The notes: generated from the sequence alone by a model not told the origin. Positions 11,154 through 20,410 are shown, numbered from the stretch's first letter. The stretch: 64,000 nucleotides of DNA from Paenibacillus sp. FSL W8-0186 (GCF_037969765.1 NZ_CP150207.1:1846001-1910000); one strand, 5' to 3'. Numbers and translations are program-made.

Positions 11154-11561
11154 CTACTGTAAAGTACCGACGATATAAAAGAAGATGATCATCACCACAG
11201 ATAGTGAGGATAGCACTGTTCCGATGATGGCGAATACTTTTTTGCGGTTTTTGAGGACGAGTCCTACGATACCAAGAATGAGGGCGATTAAATTAATGAT
11301 TCCTGCCCCGAAGATGGCAATGATGCCAAGAATCGCTGCCGAGCTATCCATCAAGGCCTCCTCGATGTTAGCCGGATTATCAATAGCCTGGCCAATGGCC
11401 GCGATAATTAGAAAGAAAGCCGCGAAATAACCGAGCAGTGCAAGAATGCTCATAATGAATGAGGCGATGCCGAGCCCTGAATGCTTCAGAGGGGCCAGGG
11501 GCTGAGCCGCCGCCGCATGCTCATAATTAGGGCCAGGTTGTGCCCCGGGTTGATAATTCAT
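11154..11561 (-). CDS. small membrane protein, DUF4190-like
   Basis: 135 residues. A Pro/Gln/Ala-rich N-terminal tail (residues 1-28) is followed by about three hydrophobic segments: GIASFIMSILALLGYFAAFF, a Gly/Ile-rich helix near 75-100, and a C-terminal helix. This layout resembles DUF4190-type proteins of Gram-positives. Function unknown. The start has AAGGAG 11 bases upstream. It stands alone, with its own terminator. Confidence 0.75.
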   Translation of the reverse strand: MNYQPGAQPGPNYEHAAAAQPLAPLKHSGLGIASFIMSILALLGYFAAFFLIIAAIGQAIDNPANIEEALMDSSAAILGIIAIFGAGIINLIALILGIVGLVLKNRKKVFAIIGTVLSSLSVVMIIFFYIVGTLQ

Positions 11562-11741
11562 TAATAATCAAGCTCCTTTGTAGAAATTTGGTTATGTTAA
11601 CGTATAATCTTCCATAGATTCGGCCAAAAATCAAGAAAAAAATTCATGATCGTCCCAGTTCTGGCAATCGGGCAGCGGACTGGGTTATGATAGGTAAGCG
11701 AGTACTGAATCGCTTATTTTTATGTGGGGAGGGGTAAGGAT

Positions 11742-12131
11742 ATGCAGCGAAGAATGGCCGGAACCGGGGCGATCATCATGTTACTTGCAGTAGCCCTCGG
11801 AGCCTTTGGCGCTCATGTGCTGGAGCCGATCATTGCAGATTCGATGGATACGTACAAGACAGGGGTCCAATATCATATGATTCATGGATTGGGAATGATC
11901 CTCGCTGCTCTGGCGGCCGGTTTGTGGGGCGACAGCCGCAAGCTGCGCTGGTCTGCGCGATTATTTCTGATCGGGATTATCTTATTTTCAGGCAGTCTCT
12001 ATTTGCTCGCGGTGACGGGATGGAAATGGCTTGGTCCGATTACTCCGCTTGGAGGGGTATCTTTTATAGCAGGATGGCTTATGCTTGCGTTGTCCGCCTG
12101 GGAACAATCCAGTGCTCAAATCAGCAAATAG
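11742..12131 (+). CDS. DUF423 family membrane protein (YwdK-like)
   Basis: 129 residues, hydrophobic, about four transmembrane helices. The N-terminal pattern (LAVALGAFGAHVLE, then YQYHMIHGLG-like YHMIHGLGM) is the DUF423 signature. Function unknown. ATG 11742 sits 7 bases after GGGAGGGG; an in-frame GTG at 11724 overlaps that site and is less likely. Monocistronic, followed by a terminator. Confidence 0.88.
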   Translation: MQRRMAGTGAIIMLLAVALGAFGAHVLEPIIADSMDTYKTGVQYHMIHGLGMILAALAAGLWGDSRKLRWSARLFLIGIILFSGSLYLLAVTGWKWLGPITPLGGVSFIAGWLMLALSAWEQSSAQISK

Positions 12132-12144
12132 GCATGAATGCAAA

Positions 12145-12175
12145 ATGCTGCGCCGTCGTCAGGACGGCGCAGCAT
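12145..12175 (+). terminator. hairpin terminator after the DUF423 gene
   Basis: A 13-bp perfect stem (12145-12157 with 12163-12175) with a 5-nt loop. The tail is only modestly T-rich. Confidence 0.75.
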
Positions 12176-12215
12176 TCATTATGATTGGGCATTTAATTTA
12201 GAAAAGGCCTGTATT

Positions 12216-12806
12216 CTACGTTTCCATGAAATCAATGACTTCGCTGAGCATGAACGTATATACTTGTTTCTCGTCCACATGATATACGTTGATGGCATAG
12301 TTCTCTGACTGGAAATTCAGTATCCGGCAGGGGATGCTCATCCGTTCCCCATTGCGATTGACCAATATGCGCACCAGCCGATTCTCGGAAATATATTTCT
12401 GGATCCAATCTTCAAAATCCCCGCTCATAGCTACGGCTGCGAAGCTGTCTTTGGCGGTCGGTGCTATTTTTGGTTTATCTGCAGCTTTTGATTTCTCGGC
12501 AGGCTTCGCCTTGTCAGGTAGTTGGCCGGATGCCTTGTTGTCGGCCGCACCTTGCTTGTCTGGCGTATTCGTTCCAAGCCGTTTGTATGTTTTGGAGATG
12601 AAGGACTGCTTCTTGGCAGCGAGCAGGGACTCGATGATTTCCCCAAGCTCTATCCCCGAATTGATCCGATAATCGATAATTTCTTCCCCGCCGTTAAGGA
12701 TCTGCAGCAGCGATTGGAGTGCAACGGCATTGGATTTACTCTTCACTAGGATTTCCACATTGAATAAATATCCCAATTGTTCATGATCATTGTTATTATT
12801 GTCCAT
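12216..12806 (-). CDS. hypothetical protein with a possible Sm/Hfq-like C-terminal domain
   Basis: 196 residues from ATG 12806, chosen because GGGGG lies just upstream; the in-frame ATG at 12872 lacks a site. The N-terminal ~80 residues are folded-looking and start with an Asn-rich patch (DNNNND). Residues ~85-130 are a low-complexity Lys/Ala/Pro linker. The last ~65 residues (from DWIQKYISENR) have a beta-rich pattern with conserved-looking RILVNRNGERM, CRILNF and VYTFMLSEVIDFM, reminiscent of an Sm-like fold where a strand-turn-strand core carries an RNA-binding role. I do not recognise the family with certainty; the Sm-like idea is an inference from the strand pattern only. Confidence 0.7.
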   Translation of the reverse strand: MDNNNNDHEQLGYLFNVEILVKSKSNAVALQSLLQILNGGEEIIDYRINSGIELGEIIESLLAAKKQSFISKTYKRLGTNTPDKQGAADNKASGQLPDKAKPAEKSKAADKPKIAPTAKDSFAAVAMSGDFEDWIQKYISENRLVRILVNRNGERMSIPCRILNFQSENYAINVYHVDEKQVYTFMLSEVIDFMET

Positions 12807-12992
12807 AGTTCCCCCAGATAGACATGTTAAGTCTCGTTCACTCCTAGTTACAAGATAATAAAAATTACCCATTAATCATAGCATCGCTCGCAGGACAATA
12901 ATAGTCCTAAAGAATCAAAATGAAACTTTTTTTATGAAAATATCAGAAAGATAAAAAAACTGAAGTGAGTTCTGTTTACGGATAAGGCAAGA

Positions 12993-13016
12993 AAAACCAC
13001 TATGAATAGTGGTTTT
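12993..13016 (-). terminator. terminator of the mtnK-mtnA operon
   Basis: A 10-bp stem (12993-13002 with 13007-13016) with a tetraloop, followed on the minus strand by TTCTTG. Lies about 45 bp downstream of mtnA. The rest of 12807-13059 shows no gene. Confidence 0.8.
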
Positions 13017-13059
13017 CCCCGCTAGAGAACATGCGTTTTCTGAAAAACTATGAAAATCC

Positions 13060-14169
13060 TTAATCCGCCTTTTTAAAAAGGGCGGCTAAATTGTCTTTAA
13101 ACGGCGGTTTGACGACTCCCTTTTCTGTTATGATCGCTGTGATCAAATGATGCGGAGTAACGTCAAATGAAGGATTAAACACTTTGATGCCAGATGGAGC
13201 TGTGCGTTTGCCGAATCCTTCCGTCACCTCGTGCTCAGGCCGTTCCTCAATCGGAATCAGCTGGCCGCTTTCCGTTTCAAGGTCAATCGTTGACAACGGT
13301 GATGCGACATAGAAAGGAATATTGTGTGCCTTGGCCAGGACGGCAAGGCTGTACGTTCCGATTTTGTTGGCAACGTCTCCGTTGGCAGCGATTCTGTCGG
13401 TTCCGACGATGACGGCATCAATCCAGCCTTTAGACATCACGAGTCCAGCCATGTTGTCGCAGAGCAGGGTAACATCGATTCCCGCCTGCTGCAGCTCGAA
13501 TGCGGTCAGTCTAGCGCCTTGAAGAACAGGCCTAGTCTCGTCGGCATAGATTTTCAGATCAATGCCCTGCTCCTGGGCGAGATAGAAAGGGGCAAGAGCT
13601 GTACCGTATTTGGCAGTCGCCAGTCCTCCGGCATTGCAGTGAGTGAGGACGCCCATTCCTGATGCAAAAAGCGGCAGCGCATGCTCTCCGATTTTCCGGC
13701 ATACTTCCTCATCTTCCCGGTGGATCGCTATCGCCTCGGCCAGCAACCCTTCATTGCGCTTGGCCTGATCGGCATGTTCGGCTGCGAGCTGCGCTGCCCG
13801 CGCATTCATCCGGTCAAGCGCCCAGAACAGGTTGACTGCGGTTGGCCGCGAGGTGGCCAAATGTTCAGCTACTGCCGTTACATGCCCGAGCCAATTGTCG
13901 CTGTCTCCCTGGCAGGCATTTGCTCCTAAGACTACGCCATAGGCTGCTGCAATGCCGATCGCCGGTGCTCCACGCACCTTCATGGCATGGATGCCGTCCC
14001 ATACCTCCTCTGGCGTTGTCAGCTCCAAGAACACGATTTCTTCAGGAAGCAGCCGCTGGTCAAGCATCAGGAGCTTGCCGTCTTTCCAGCGGAGACTAAG
14101 CAGCGGCTCTCGGCTTTGCCGGGCTGCCGGGCTGGAATTCAATATTCCGCTATGTTGTCCGGTGGTCAT
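13060..14169 (-). CDS. mtnA: S-methyl-5-thioribose-1-phosphate isomerase
   Basis: 369 residues, the eIF2B-alpha-like fold. It converts 5-methylthioribose-1-phosphate to the ribulose form in methionine salvage. Visible family blocks are [26 protein letters not shown] (the catalytic Cys), [19 protein letters not shown] and [16 protein letters not shown] (the catalytic Asp). A Ser/Arg-rich N-terminal extension of about 20 residues precedes the core. Second gene of a two-gene operon; its ATG overlaps the mtnK stop (ATGA), so the pair is coupled. The rest of the salvage pathway is not in the window. Confidence 0.96.
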   Translation of the reverse strand: MTTGQHSGILNSSPAARQSREPLLSLRWKDGKLLMLDQRLLPEEIVFLELTTPEEVWDGIHAMKVRGAPAIGIAAAYGVVLGANACQGDSDNWLGHVTAVAEHLATSRPTAVNLFWALDRMNARAAQLAAEHADQAKRNEGLLAEAIAIHREDEEVCRKIGEHALPLFASGMGVLTHCNAGGLATAKYGTALAPFYLAQEQGIDLKIYADETRPVLQGARLTAFELQQAGIDVTLLCDNMAGLVMSKGWIDAVIVGTDRIAANGDVANKIGTYSLAVLAKAHNIPFYVASPLSTIDLETESGQLIPIEERPEHEVTEGFGKRTAPSGIKVFNPSFDVTPHHLITAIITEKGVVKPPFKDNLAALFKKAD

Positions 14170-15389
14170 ACGTTAGCGCCCTCCTTGGCTGCGGCTGCTT
14201 TAGCCCATTCGATCACTTCGGCGATGGAAGCTGCTGATCTGCTGCCTTTGATTAGCCGTTTTCCGATTTCCAAGGCTGTTACCTTGGCCTGACGGCGGGA
14301 GAGCTCGTCATCGATCGTGTCAATGTCCGCCACATGGGATAATCCGACGATTCGGCGGATTACCTTGCAGCCCGCAAATCCGATAGCGTCCTTGCGGATT
14401 TGGTCGATGTAGAGATCCTGATAGCCAGGTGTCTTGGACATGATATCTATGCCGTCCGCATCCCAAAACTTGCGGAAATTAAGTTCGAAATGATTCCACA
14501 CGCCGACAATTGTCGTGAGAAGCCAAGAACGGCGCTCCTGCAATACTTCGTCATTGCTGCTCCAGCCGGGCTGCGCTGCATAATTCAGCAATAGATTGGC
14601 GATGACTGCGCCGATATCGAAGCCAATTGGACCGTAATAGGCGAATTCAGGGTCAATGACCTTGGTTGATTCGGGCGTTATGAAGATGCTGCCGGTATGC
14701 AGATCGCCATGCAGCAGCGCTTGACCCTGCGTAAGAAACTTCTCTCTGAGCAGGGCTACTTCAAGGTGCAGAGCATGATCCTGCCACAGCTTCTCTGCTT
14801 CTGCCCGAATGTCTTCGGTAAAGCTGTTATTTGCGGCATCTCTGTATGGATCCTCGAAGATCAAGTCCTCGGTAATTTTGCATAAATCCGGATTGATGAA
14901 CCTTGCGGATTGAAGCTTCTTCTCCTGCTGATTCATGCCGAGGTCGGAGGTGTAGAACAGGGTTGTGGCGATAAATCGGCCGATATGCTCCGCAAAACGG
15001 TCATAGGTGTTTCCGGCGATCAGACCTTGACGCATAATCGTATAGCCGGACAAGTCTTCCATAACCGTTATGGCCAGCTCGTCATCGCCTCCATAAATCG
15101 CCGGAACGAGATCCGGGCAGAGCCGGTGCTGAATTTCCAGCGCATTGCGTTCGATGCGGGCTCGATCAAGGCTGAGCGGCCATGATTCGCCAACCACCTT
15201 GGCATAAGGCAGGGCTTGTTTTATAATCAGGCTCTTGTTTTGCTGCGGGTCGGCAACTCTGAATACCAGATTCAAGTTGCCGTCACCGATTTCCTCGCAG
15301 GACAGCGCGGCATCAGCCGCGAAAAAGCCAGGAATCGACTTGGCATAGGCAGTAGCATCTTCTAGGGAAAAGGGACGGTATGAGGACAT
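14166..15389 (-). CDS. mtnK: 5-methylthioribose kinase
   Basis: 407 residues with an aminoglycoside-phosphotransferase-like fold. It phosphorylates 5-methylthioribose, feeding mtnA. Motifs: LIIKQALPY (ATP-binding Lys), [13 protein letters not shown] (catalytic loop with Asp) and [16 protein letters not shown] (metal-binding Asp). ATG 15389 follows GGAGGTG. A TATAAT on the minus strand at 15447-15442 would give a leader of only about 45 nt, and no SAM-riboswitch core was seen upstream, unlike the S-box-controlled operon of B. subtilis. Confidence 0.96.
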   Translation of the reverse strand: MSSYRPFSLEDATAYAKSIPGFFAADAALSCEEIGDGNLNLVFRVADPQQNKSLIIKQALPYAKVVGESWPLSLDRARIERNALEIQHRLCPDLVPAIYGGDDELAITVMEDLSGYTIMRQGLIAGNTYDRFAEHIGRFIATTLFYTSDLGMNQQEKKLQSARFINPDLCKITEDLIFEDPYRDAANNSFTEDIRAEAEKLWQDHALHLEVALLREKFLTQGQALLHGDLHTGSIFITPESTKVIDPEFAYYGPIGFDIGAVIANLLLNYAAQPGWSSNDEVLQERRSWLLTTIVGVWNHFELNFRKFWDADGIDIMSKTPGYQDLYIDQIRKDAIGFAGCKVIRRIVGLSHVADIDTIDDELSRRQAKVTALEIGKRLIKGSRSAASIAEVIEWAKAAAAKEGANV

Positions 15390-15441
15390 GGTAAAGCACC
15401 TCCAGATGATAAAAATATGTTTTTAAATTGTTTCTATTTTA

Positions 15442-15447
15442 ATTATA
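15442..15447 (-). promoter_or_regulatory. candidate -10 box for mtnK
   Basis: TATAAT on the minus strand, 53 bp upstream of the mtnK start. No convincing -35 box was found at 17 bp; the surrounding 60 bp is very AT-rich. Confidence 0.4.
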
Positions 15448-15535
15448 GAAAACTTCATTAAAATTAGTTTAAAGTTAGTATATCGGAAAAGTGTGATATT
15501 ATCATTCTTTTTTTCAAAGAGGTGTAATTTAAATT

Positions 15536-15561
15536 GTTTCGCCTAACCCAGGGTCGGGTAT
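15536..15561 (+). promoter_or_regulatory. candidate sigma-B-type promoter for dps
   Basis: GTTTCG at 15536-15541, a 14-nt spacer, and GGGTAT at 15556-15561. This matches the general-stress sigma-B pattern (GTTTAA, 12-15 nt, GGGTAT), and dps is a sigma-B gene in B. subtilis. The leader downstream holds an imperfect hairpin (15602-15639). Whether this organism has sigma-B cannot be told from the window. Confidence 0.55.
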
Positions 15562-15675
15562 GATACTTATATGGTACCTGGAAGCCTGGTATGTAACTTT
15601 CATTCACTTCAGGCATGATTTGCATGCTCTAGGGTGAATATATAAACAATCACGAAAGAAATGAGGGACTGTATT

Positions 15676-16149
15676 ATGGCTAAAGCTGATTCCAAGTCTG
15701 CAAGCAAGGCGAGCAAAACAAGTTTGGAGCAGGTTTTAAACGAGCAGGTCGCTAACCTGAACGTGCTGTATGTTAAGATACACAACTACCATTGGTATGT
15801 GAAGGGGGAAAACTTCTTCACTCTGCATGTCAAATTCGAGGAGCTCTACAATGACGTTACGGAAAAAATGGACGCCATAGCCGAGCGCCTGCTGACGATT
15901 AAAGGGAGCCCGGCTGCAACAATGAAGGAGTATCTGGAAATTGCCACGATTCAAGAGGCTTCCGGCAAGGAAGACGAACGCGCCATGGTTCAGGCGCTGG
16001 TTGAGGACTTCGCTACCTTGTCCGAGTCGTTCCAGGAAGGCATTGAACTGGCCGACAAAGAAGGCGATGAAGCGACAGCTGATTTGCTGACCGGCTTCAA
16101 AGGTGATTTGGAGAAGCATATGTGGATGCTTCGCACGTATTTAGGGTAA
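15676..16149 (+). CDS. dps: Dps/MrgA-family DNA-binding ferritin-like protein
   Basis: 157 residues. It stores iron and protects DNA under oxidative stress, normally as a 12-mer. The ferroxidase pattern is visible in HNYHWYVKG and FEELYNDVTEKMDAIAERL. The Lys/Ser/Ala-rich N-terminal tail (first ~18 residues) fits a DNA-binding Dps tail. I prefer ATG 15676 because GAGGG lies 8 bases before it; ATG 15661, five codons upstream, has no site. Monocistronic with a strong terminator. Confidence 0.93.
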   Translation: MAKADSKSASKASKTSLEQVLNEQVANLNVLYVKIHNYHWYVKGENFFTLHVKFEELYNDVTEKMDAIAERLLTIKGSPAATMKEYLEIATIQEASGKEDERAMVQALVEDFATLSESFQEGIELADKEGDEATADLLTGFKGDLEKHMWMLRTYLG

Positions 16150-16169
16150 TTGCACGCTGGAGTACAAAG

Positions 16170-16207
16170 CAGGGCTGGATCGCCAATCGATCCAGCCCTG
16201 TTTGTTT
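16170..16207 (+). terminator. terminator after dps
   Basis: A 13-bp perfect stem (16170-16182 with 16188-16200) and the tail TTTGTTTT. Confidence 0.9.
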
Positions 16208-16348
16208 TGATCGTCCAACAGGCATTTCCCCCTGCGAATATATAGCCCATAATGATCTAAAAATTGAAAAATAAGGTTGACAGATTATGAAGAGAAGGTA
16301 GTATTGAACTACGATGGTTTGTAGCGTGAAAGGAGAGGGCGGATCGAT

Positions 16349-17191
16349 ATGGCGCAGGATGTTCATACATACAAGGTATTCACTGATGATGCCAGCCAGG
16401 GAAATGCGGCTGCCGTTATCGAGTACGGTGGCTGGTCGGATGCAGAACTGCTTGAATTAGCGAGGCGTTCCGGTGCGCCTGTTACGGTGTTCGTGCAGTT
16501 TGGCAGCGCTCAGGAGCGGGATGCTGTCTTGCGATATTTCTCCACTGAGAAGGAAATGACGTTTTGCGGACACGGGACACTGGCAGCCGCCGCCTATATG
16601 ATACAGCAATGCCAACTTGATCGTTTGCAAGTCATTACCGGGTCGGGGACGCCTATCGTCATAACAAAATCCCCCCAGGGCCATTATTATTTTAAGACTG
16701 AACGGGCCCGCCGTCTGGATATGATACCGGACCTGATCGAAATAGCTCATATGCTTGGAGTGGAACCTGGCGATATTTCTGAGCAAGCGCCTTTTGGTGC
16801 CGCCAGCATCGGTTCTCCCAAATTGCTGGTTCCTCTTTGTCATTTAACGCATCTGGATGCAATGGCTCCTAAGTTCGAGGAAATCGAGGAATGGAGCCGG
16901 AGGCACCGTGTAAACGGAGTATATGCATATGCCATTCAGCAAACGAAAGAGGAGGCGAAGGACGCGGGGGCTCTGTATGTCCACGCCCGCGGCTTTAATC
17001 CGTTGTTTGGCATTCTGGAGGATGCTGCCACTGGCGTAGCGGCCGGGGCGCTTGGCGATCTTTTGTTTCAGGAGGGAGGGCCGTCAAAATATGTTTTCGT
17101 ACAGGGCAAGCATGTTGGCGCCGAAAGCGAAATCCGCGTCATGGTCACGGCCGAAAGTGTGGAAATTGGCGGCTCTGTGCTGCATTTATAG
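16349..17191 (+). CDS. PhzF-fold isomerase family protein, catalytic Glu absent
   Basis: 280 residues, typical of the PhzF/YddE (diaminopimelate-epimerase-like) family. Motifs: DASQGNAAAV near residue 15, CGHGTLAAAAYM near 73, and GILEDAATGVAAGALGDLL near 215. In PhzF the general acid/base is a Glu in a segment like SETVFV; here the same place reads PVTVFV (about residue 47), so the Glu is a Val. The protein may be a non-enzymatic or differently acting member. It is flanked by terminators on both sides and stands alone. AAGGAG and GGGCGG lie upstream of ATG. Confidence 0.85.
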   Translation: MAQDVHTYKVFTDDASQGNAAAVIEYGGWSDAELLELARRSGAPVTVFVQFGSAQERDAVLRYFSTEKEMTFCGHGTLAAAAYMIQQCQLDRLQVITGSGTPIVITKSPQGHYYFKTERARRLDMIPDLIEIAHMLGVEPGDISEQAPFGAASIGSPKLLVPLCHLTHLDAMAPKFEEIEEWSRRHRVNGVYAYAIQQTKEEAKDAGALYVHARGFNPLFGILEDAATGVAAGALGDLLFQEGGPSKYVFVQGKHVGAESEIRVMVTAESVEIGGSVLHL

Positions 17192-17226
17192 TATAACGGC
17201 TTACTAGGTGATAGTTAGCGATATAT

Positions 17227-17285
17227 AAAAACAGTGTTTTCGAAAGAGAAATCTTTATTCTTTCAAAAGCACTGTTTTTCTTTGT
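17227..17285 (+). terminator. terminator after the PhzF-like gene
   Basis: A long stem pairing AAAAACAGTG (from 17227) with CACTGTTTTT (to 17279), with further A-T pairs inside, then TTTTTCTTTG. It isolates the upstream region from the biosynthetic operon. The following 120 bp, up to the first gene of the operon, is strongly AT-rich and should contain its promoter; no clean -35/-10 pair was found. Confidence 0.85.
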
Positions 17286-17420
17286 TTAACTCTATTTTTA
17301 TATATAAATATATAAATTTGATTTTAAATAATTCAAAAAATAGCAACATTTTACAATGGAATATGATATATTAAATACAAGTAATAGATAATATGGCTAA
17401 AAATGGATCGGAGGAAACTA

Positions 17421-18758
17421 ATGAATACGATTCTTCCAACGTCACATGAACTAGACGAAATGTTTAGCCAAGCAGGACGAGTTCTAGCCGCCAAGCCCAG
17501 AATCATCGTATCGCCGCAAATCCGGAGCGCCGCAATGATGAAGCAGGACGCCGCTGCGACGGAGAAGCTGCTGGACCTGATAGAGTTAACGATCGAGCGA
17601 TTGTTCGGCGGGGATATGGTGCGGGTAGCCCGCTGGCTAGGCTATTCGGATACGGTGCTGCGCTGGGTTCAAGCCAGTCCGCGCCTGGACAGACGGCATG
17701 TACTTGTACGCAGTGACATATATGACGATCAAGGTCAGCCCAAAATGCTGGAATTAAACTTGGGAAGCAGTGTAGGCGGGCTGCTGGAAGCTTCCTTTCA
17801 TTCAATCCTGCTTAAGCTGCCATCGGTTCGTGAGGCCGTTCGCAAGCAGGAGGCTGAATGGTTGGAGCCGCTAAGCGAATGGGCTTGGCTTGTGGTCAGG
17901 TCGTTTCTCTCGCATTACACAAATCCGCTGATGGCTTTTGTCGAAAGCGACTTTTCGATGCCCGCCATGCAGGCGACGCTGAACGACATCGCCGACCGGT
18001 TTCATGAGATCACCAAGACACGGGTAACGGTATGCACGCCGAAGGAGCTTGAGCGGCGGAAGGATGGACTTTATGCCAGGGGCGAGAAGGTAGATGTCAT
18101 TTACCGTCTATTCGATCTGGAGGATTTGCAGCGGTCTCCCTCTGAGTTTGAACATATACTTGACGCGCTGGAGGATCGCCTTGTAGAAATGCCGATGGGT
18201 TTCTCCTGCAGGATTGCCGGCAGCAAGGCATTGTTCGCCCTTCTGTCCGATCCTGCATATCAGACAGGCCTTTCAGTGGAAGACACCGAATGGGTCAGAC
18301 GGCATATACCCGAAACCAGACTGCTAACTACTAGGAATAGAGCTTATGCTCTGCGCGAGAGGGAACGATTGCTCATCAAACCTGCAGACGGATACGGCGG
18401 GGCAGGCATCATCTGCGGCTGGGAGGCGTCTGAAGCCGAGTGGGGCACCCGTATTGCTTCCTATTTGTCCTCGGCATCCCAGGTAGCGAGGGCTGTCGTA
18501 CAGGAAAGGATTACGCCTTCTACCGGGCCCGTTGTTATAGCGAAGCCGGGAGGTGCCGTTTATCAGGAACAGGCTAGTATTTTATGGGGATGCTATCTGT
18601 TTGGAAACCGGCATATCGGGCATGTTTTACGGACAAAAGAGATCACGGAGAGTTCCGTAATCAATTACGCGAACGGAGCAGCGATAGGTCCAGTCTTTTA
18701 CAGCGAAGAGAGAGAAAGGACGGATGCCCGTGCAATCGATACTGATTTTATGCCGTGA
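17421..18758 (+). CDS. circularly permuted ATP-grasp ligase-like protein (1)
   Basis: 445 residues and the first gene of the biosynthetic operon. The blocks MLELNLGSSVGGL (around residue 112), CRIAGSKALFALLSDP (270) and LLIKPADGYGGAGIICG (around 320) occur in an order suggesting circularly permuted ATP-grasp proteins of the glutathionylspermidine-synthase-like group, where the ATP-binding Lys/Gly loop follows the acid/Asn block. Such proteins form amide bonds using ATP, but substrates cannot be predicted here. ATG 17421 lies just after GGAGG; an in-frame ATG at 17403 lies before that site. The 3' end overlaps the next gene by 35 nt. Confidence 0.75.
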   Translation: MNTILPTSHELDEMFSQAGRVLAAKPRIIVSPQIRSAAMMKQDAAATEKLLDLIELTIERLFGGDMVRVARWLGYSDTVLRWVQASPRLDRRHVLVRSDIYDDQGQPKMLELNLGSSVGGLLEASFHSILLKLPSVREAVRKQEAEWLEPLSEWAWLVVRSFLSHYTNPLMAFVESDFSMPAMQATLNDIADRFHEITKTRVTVCTPKELERRKDGLYARGEKVDVIYRLFDLEDLQRSPSEFEHILDALEDRLVEMPMGFSCRIAGSKALFALLSDPAYQTGLSVEDTEWVRRHIPETRLLTTRNRAYALRERERLLIKPADGYGGAGIICGWEASEAEWGTRIASYLSSASQVARAVVQERITPSTGPVVIAKPGGAVYQEQASILWGCYLFGNRHIGHVLRTKEITESSVINYANGAAIGPVFYSEERERTDARAIDTDFMP

Positions 18759-19602
18759 AGAAACGCCGGATGTCACCGAACTGGCCGCTGCTTTAAATGG
18801 AAGGGGACTTGATACGATTTGCGCAAGACCTTATGAAATTACGGTAGACATGGATATGTCAGGCACCCGCTTTAAATTCAATGACCGGACGCTGAACCTG
18901 GCTTGCGTGCTGGGCTGGGTATCGCTGTCTCAGCGCGAGTACGGGCTGTGGCTGCTGAAAGCTTTTGAAATATGCGGGATCCCGGTAATTAACGGCTCAG
19001 ATGTTCTCGGCAGCGGCCAAAATAAGTTCCTGAACTCGGTTTTGCTTACAGTGCATCAAATTCCGCATATCCCTACCCGGTTTATCGGCTCTTGTGAGCA
19101 ATTGGAGGAAACAGCGGAAATATTAGAATTTCCCCTCGTACTGAAACCTGTAATTGGTGCAAAAGGCGAGCAGGTGGTGCGAGTTGATGATATAAACAGT
19201 CTGAGAAACCTGGCCCCTTATTACCTGCGGGATCATAAGGCGCTATACGTCCAGGCGTGCTTGGACAAGCCGGGCAGGGATATCCGTGTCAGAGTTGTGG
19301 ATTATATAGCAGAATTTGCTTTTTTTCGATATGCAGTCGATGGGGGCTTTTTGACGAATTTGTCCAGCGGGGGAACCTGGGAGCCTTGTCCTCTTACACC
19401 GAGGATGATCGAGCTGGCCGAACTGTGCTCCCGCATATTTCAGGCACCCGTGGCAGGTGTCGATTTACTGGAAGTGGACGATGACGATTATGTTGTCATT
19501 GAAGTGAACACCACGCCCGCGATTACTTGGCCGCATATGGAAACTGTCAGGCATGTGGCTGATTTAATCGAACAGAGGGTGCACTTATCATTTCGGCGCT
19601 AG
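18724..19602 (+). CDS. ATP-grasp ligase, RimK/LysX-like
   Basis: 292 residues with a canonical (not permuted) ATP-grasp order: FPLVLKPVIGAKGEQVVRV near residue 138-156 (ATP-binding Lys and Gly loop), then VAGVDLLEVDD and VIEVNTTPAITW (metal-binding Glu and Asn) near 245-265. The RimK/LysX group adds amino acids to a carboxylate or to an amino-acid carrier. ATG 18724 follows AAAGGA. It starts inside the end of the preceding ligase gene, suggesting coupled expression. Probably one peptide-bond-forming step of the pathway. Confidence 0.85.
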   Translation: MPVQSILILCREETPDVTELAAALNGRGLDTICARPYEITVDMDMSGTRFKFNDRTLNLACVLGWVSLSQREYGLWLLKAFEICGIPVINGSDVLGSGQNKFLNSVLLTVHQIPHIPTRFIGSCEQLEETAEILEFPLVLKPVIGAKGEQVVRVDDINSLRNLAPYYLRDHKALYVQACLDKPGRDIRVRVVDYIAEFAFFRYAVDGGFLTNLSSGGTWEPCPLTPRMIELAELCSRIFQAPVAGVDLLEVDDDDYVVIEVNTTPAITWPHMETVRHVADLIEQRVHLSFRR

Positions 19603-19658
19603 GTCCGGGATGGTAGTTCATCATAAATTTCAAAATTTCGTGATAAGGAGTGATTGGA

Positions 19659-20399
19659 GTGGTACTAAGTCCGGATCAGTTTGTGGAGAAGCTCAAAACT
19701 ATTGTCGAGGAAAACAAGAAAATTACCCATCCGCTTTATCAGATTATTATGAAAGGGGAAGCAACACCGGAGCTTTTGAAAAACTTTGTGTTGCACCGCT
19801 ATCATATCAAAAGCTTCTGGACCCGCAATATTTCGGCTATTCATTCAAAAACTCCAGATGTCGAAGTACGCAAGGAGCTCGCCGAGAACATTTATGAGGA
19901 GGAGACCGGCCAGCTTACTGGAACGATGCGGCATCTTGAACTGTTCTTCAAAATTGGCGAGCAATTCGGTCTGACGTGGGAGGACATTGAAAACTGCGAT
20001 ATTCTCCCCGAATCCGAGGCAGTCATAGAATGGAACAATAAGGTTTGCGGGCCGGATCATCATTTGGTAGAGGCTGTAGCTGCATTGATCGTCTATATGG
20101 AAGGGCAGCCGCCAGTTACTTGGGATGGACGAACGATGAATGAAGCGATGAAGCATTTTTACAACCTGAACCAGGAAGGCGTGCAGTATTTTACGATCCA
20201 CAGCTCCAATGATATGGAGGTGGAGGAGGATCATGCGGAAGCCGGATACAATATTCTCCGCAAATATGCAATAACCGAGGAGTTGCAGGAGAAGGCAATC
20301 GCAGCCCTGTATAAATCGATTGAAGTACGTATGAAGCATTTTAGTGCGATCCTTCGAATAACCGGAATTGAAGCGGAAGCAGAGCCCGTTCTTGGATAG
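19659..20399 (+). CDS. heme-oxygenase-fold enzyme (PqqC/CADD/HDO-like)
   Basis: About 246 residues, mostly alpha-helical, like TenA/PqqC and the heme-oxygenase-like diiron oxidases. Candidate metal ligands are acidic residues in IYEEETGQ (about 79-84), Glu in YMEGQ (138), and His/Asp in IHSSNDMEVEEDHAEAG (H171, D175, H182). Relatives perform oxygen-dependent steps such as N-oxygenation, oxidative decarboxylation or ring formation; the reaction here is unknown, and if the metal ligands are not real it could be a PqqC-type cofactorless oxidase. GTG 19659 is chosen because AAGGAG ends 8 bases upstream; an earlier in-frame GTG at 19650 overlaps that site. Confidence 0.75.
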   Translation: MVLSPDQFVEKLKTIVEENKKITHPLYQIIMKGEATPELLKNFVLHRYHIKSFWTRNISAIHSKTPDVEVRKELAENIYEEETGQLTGTMRHLELFFKIGEQFGLTWEDIENCDILPESEAVIEWNNKVCGPDHHLVEAVAALIVYMEGQPPVTWDGRTMNEAMKHFYNLNQEGVQYFTIHSSNDMEVEEDHAEAGYNILRKYAITEELQEKAIAALYKSIEVRMKHFSAILRITGIEAEAEPVLG

Positions 20400-20410
20400 A
20401 CCGTTCCAGA

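Noticed and set aside
15421..15470. A PerR box upstream of dps in the AT-rich stretch.
   Set aside because: Only a 5-bp inverted repeat with a poor match to TTATAATNATTATAA; it lies nearer to the mtnK promoter than to dps.
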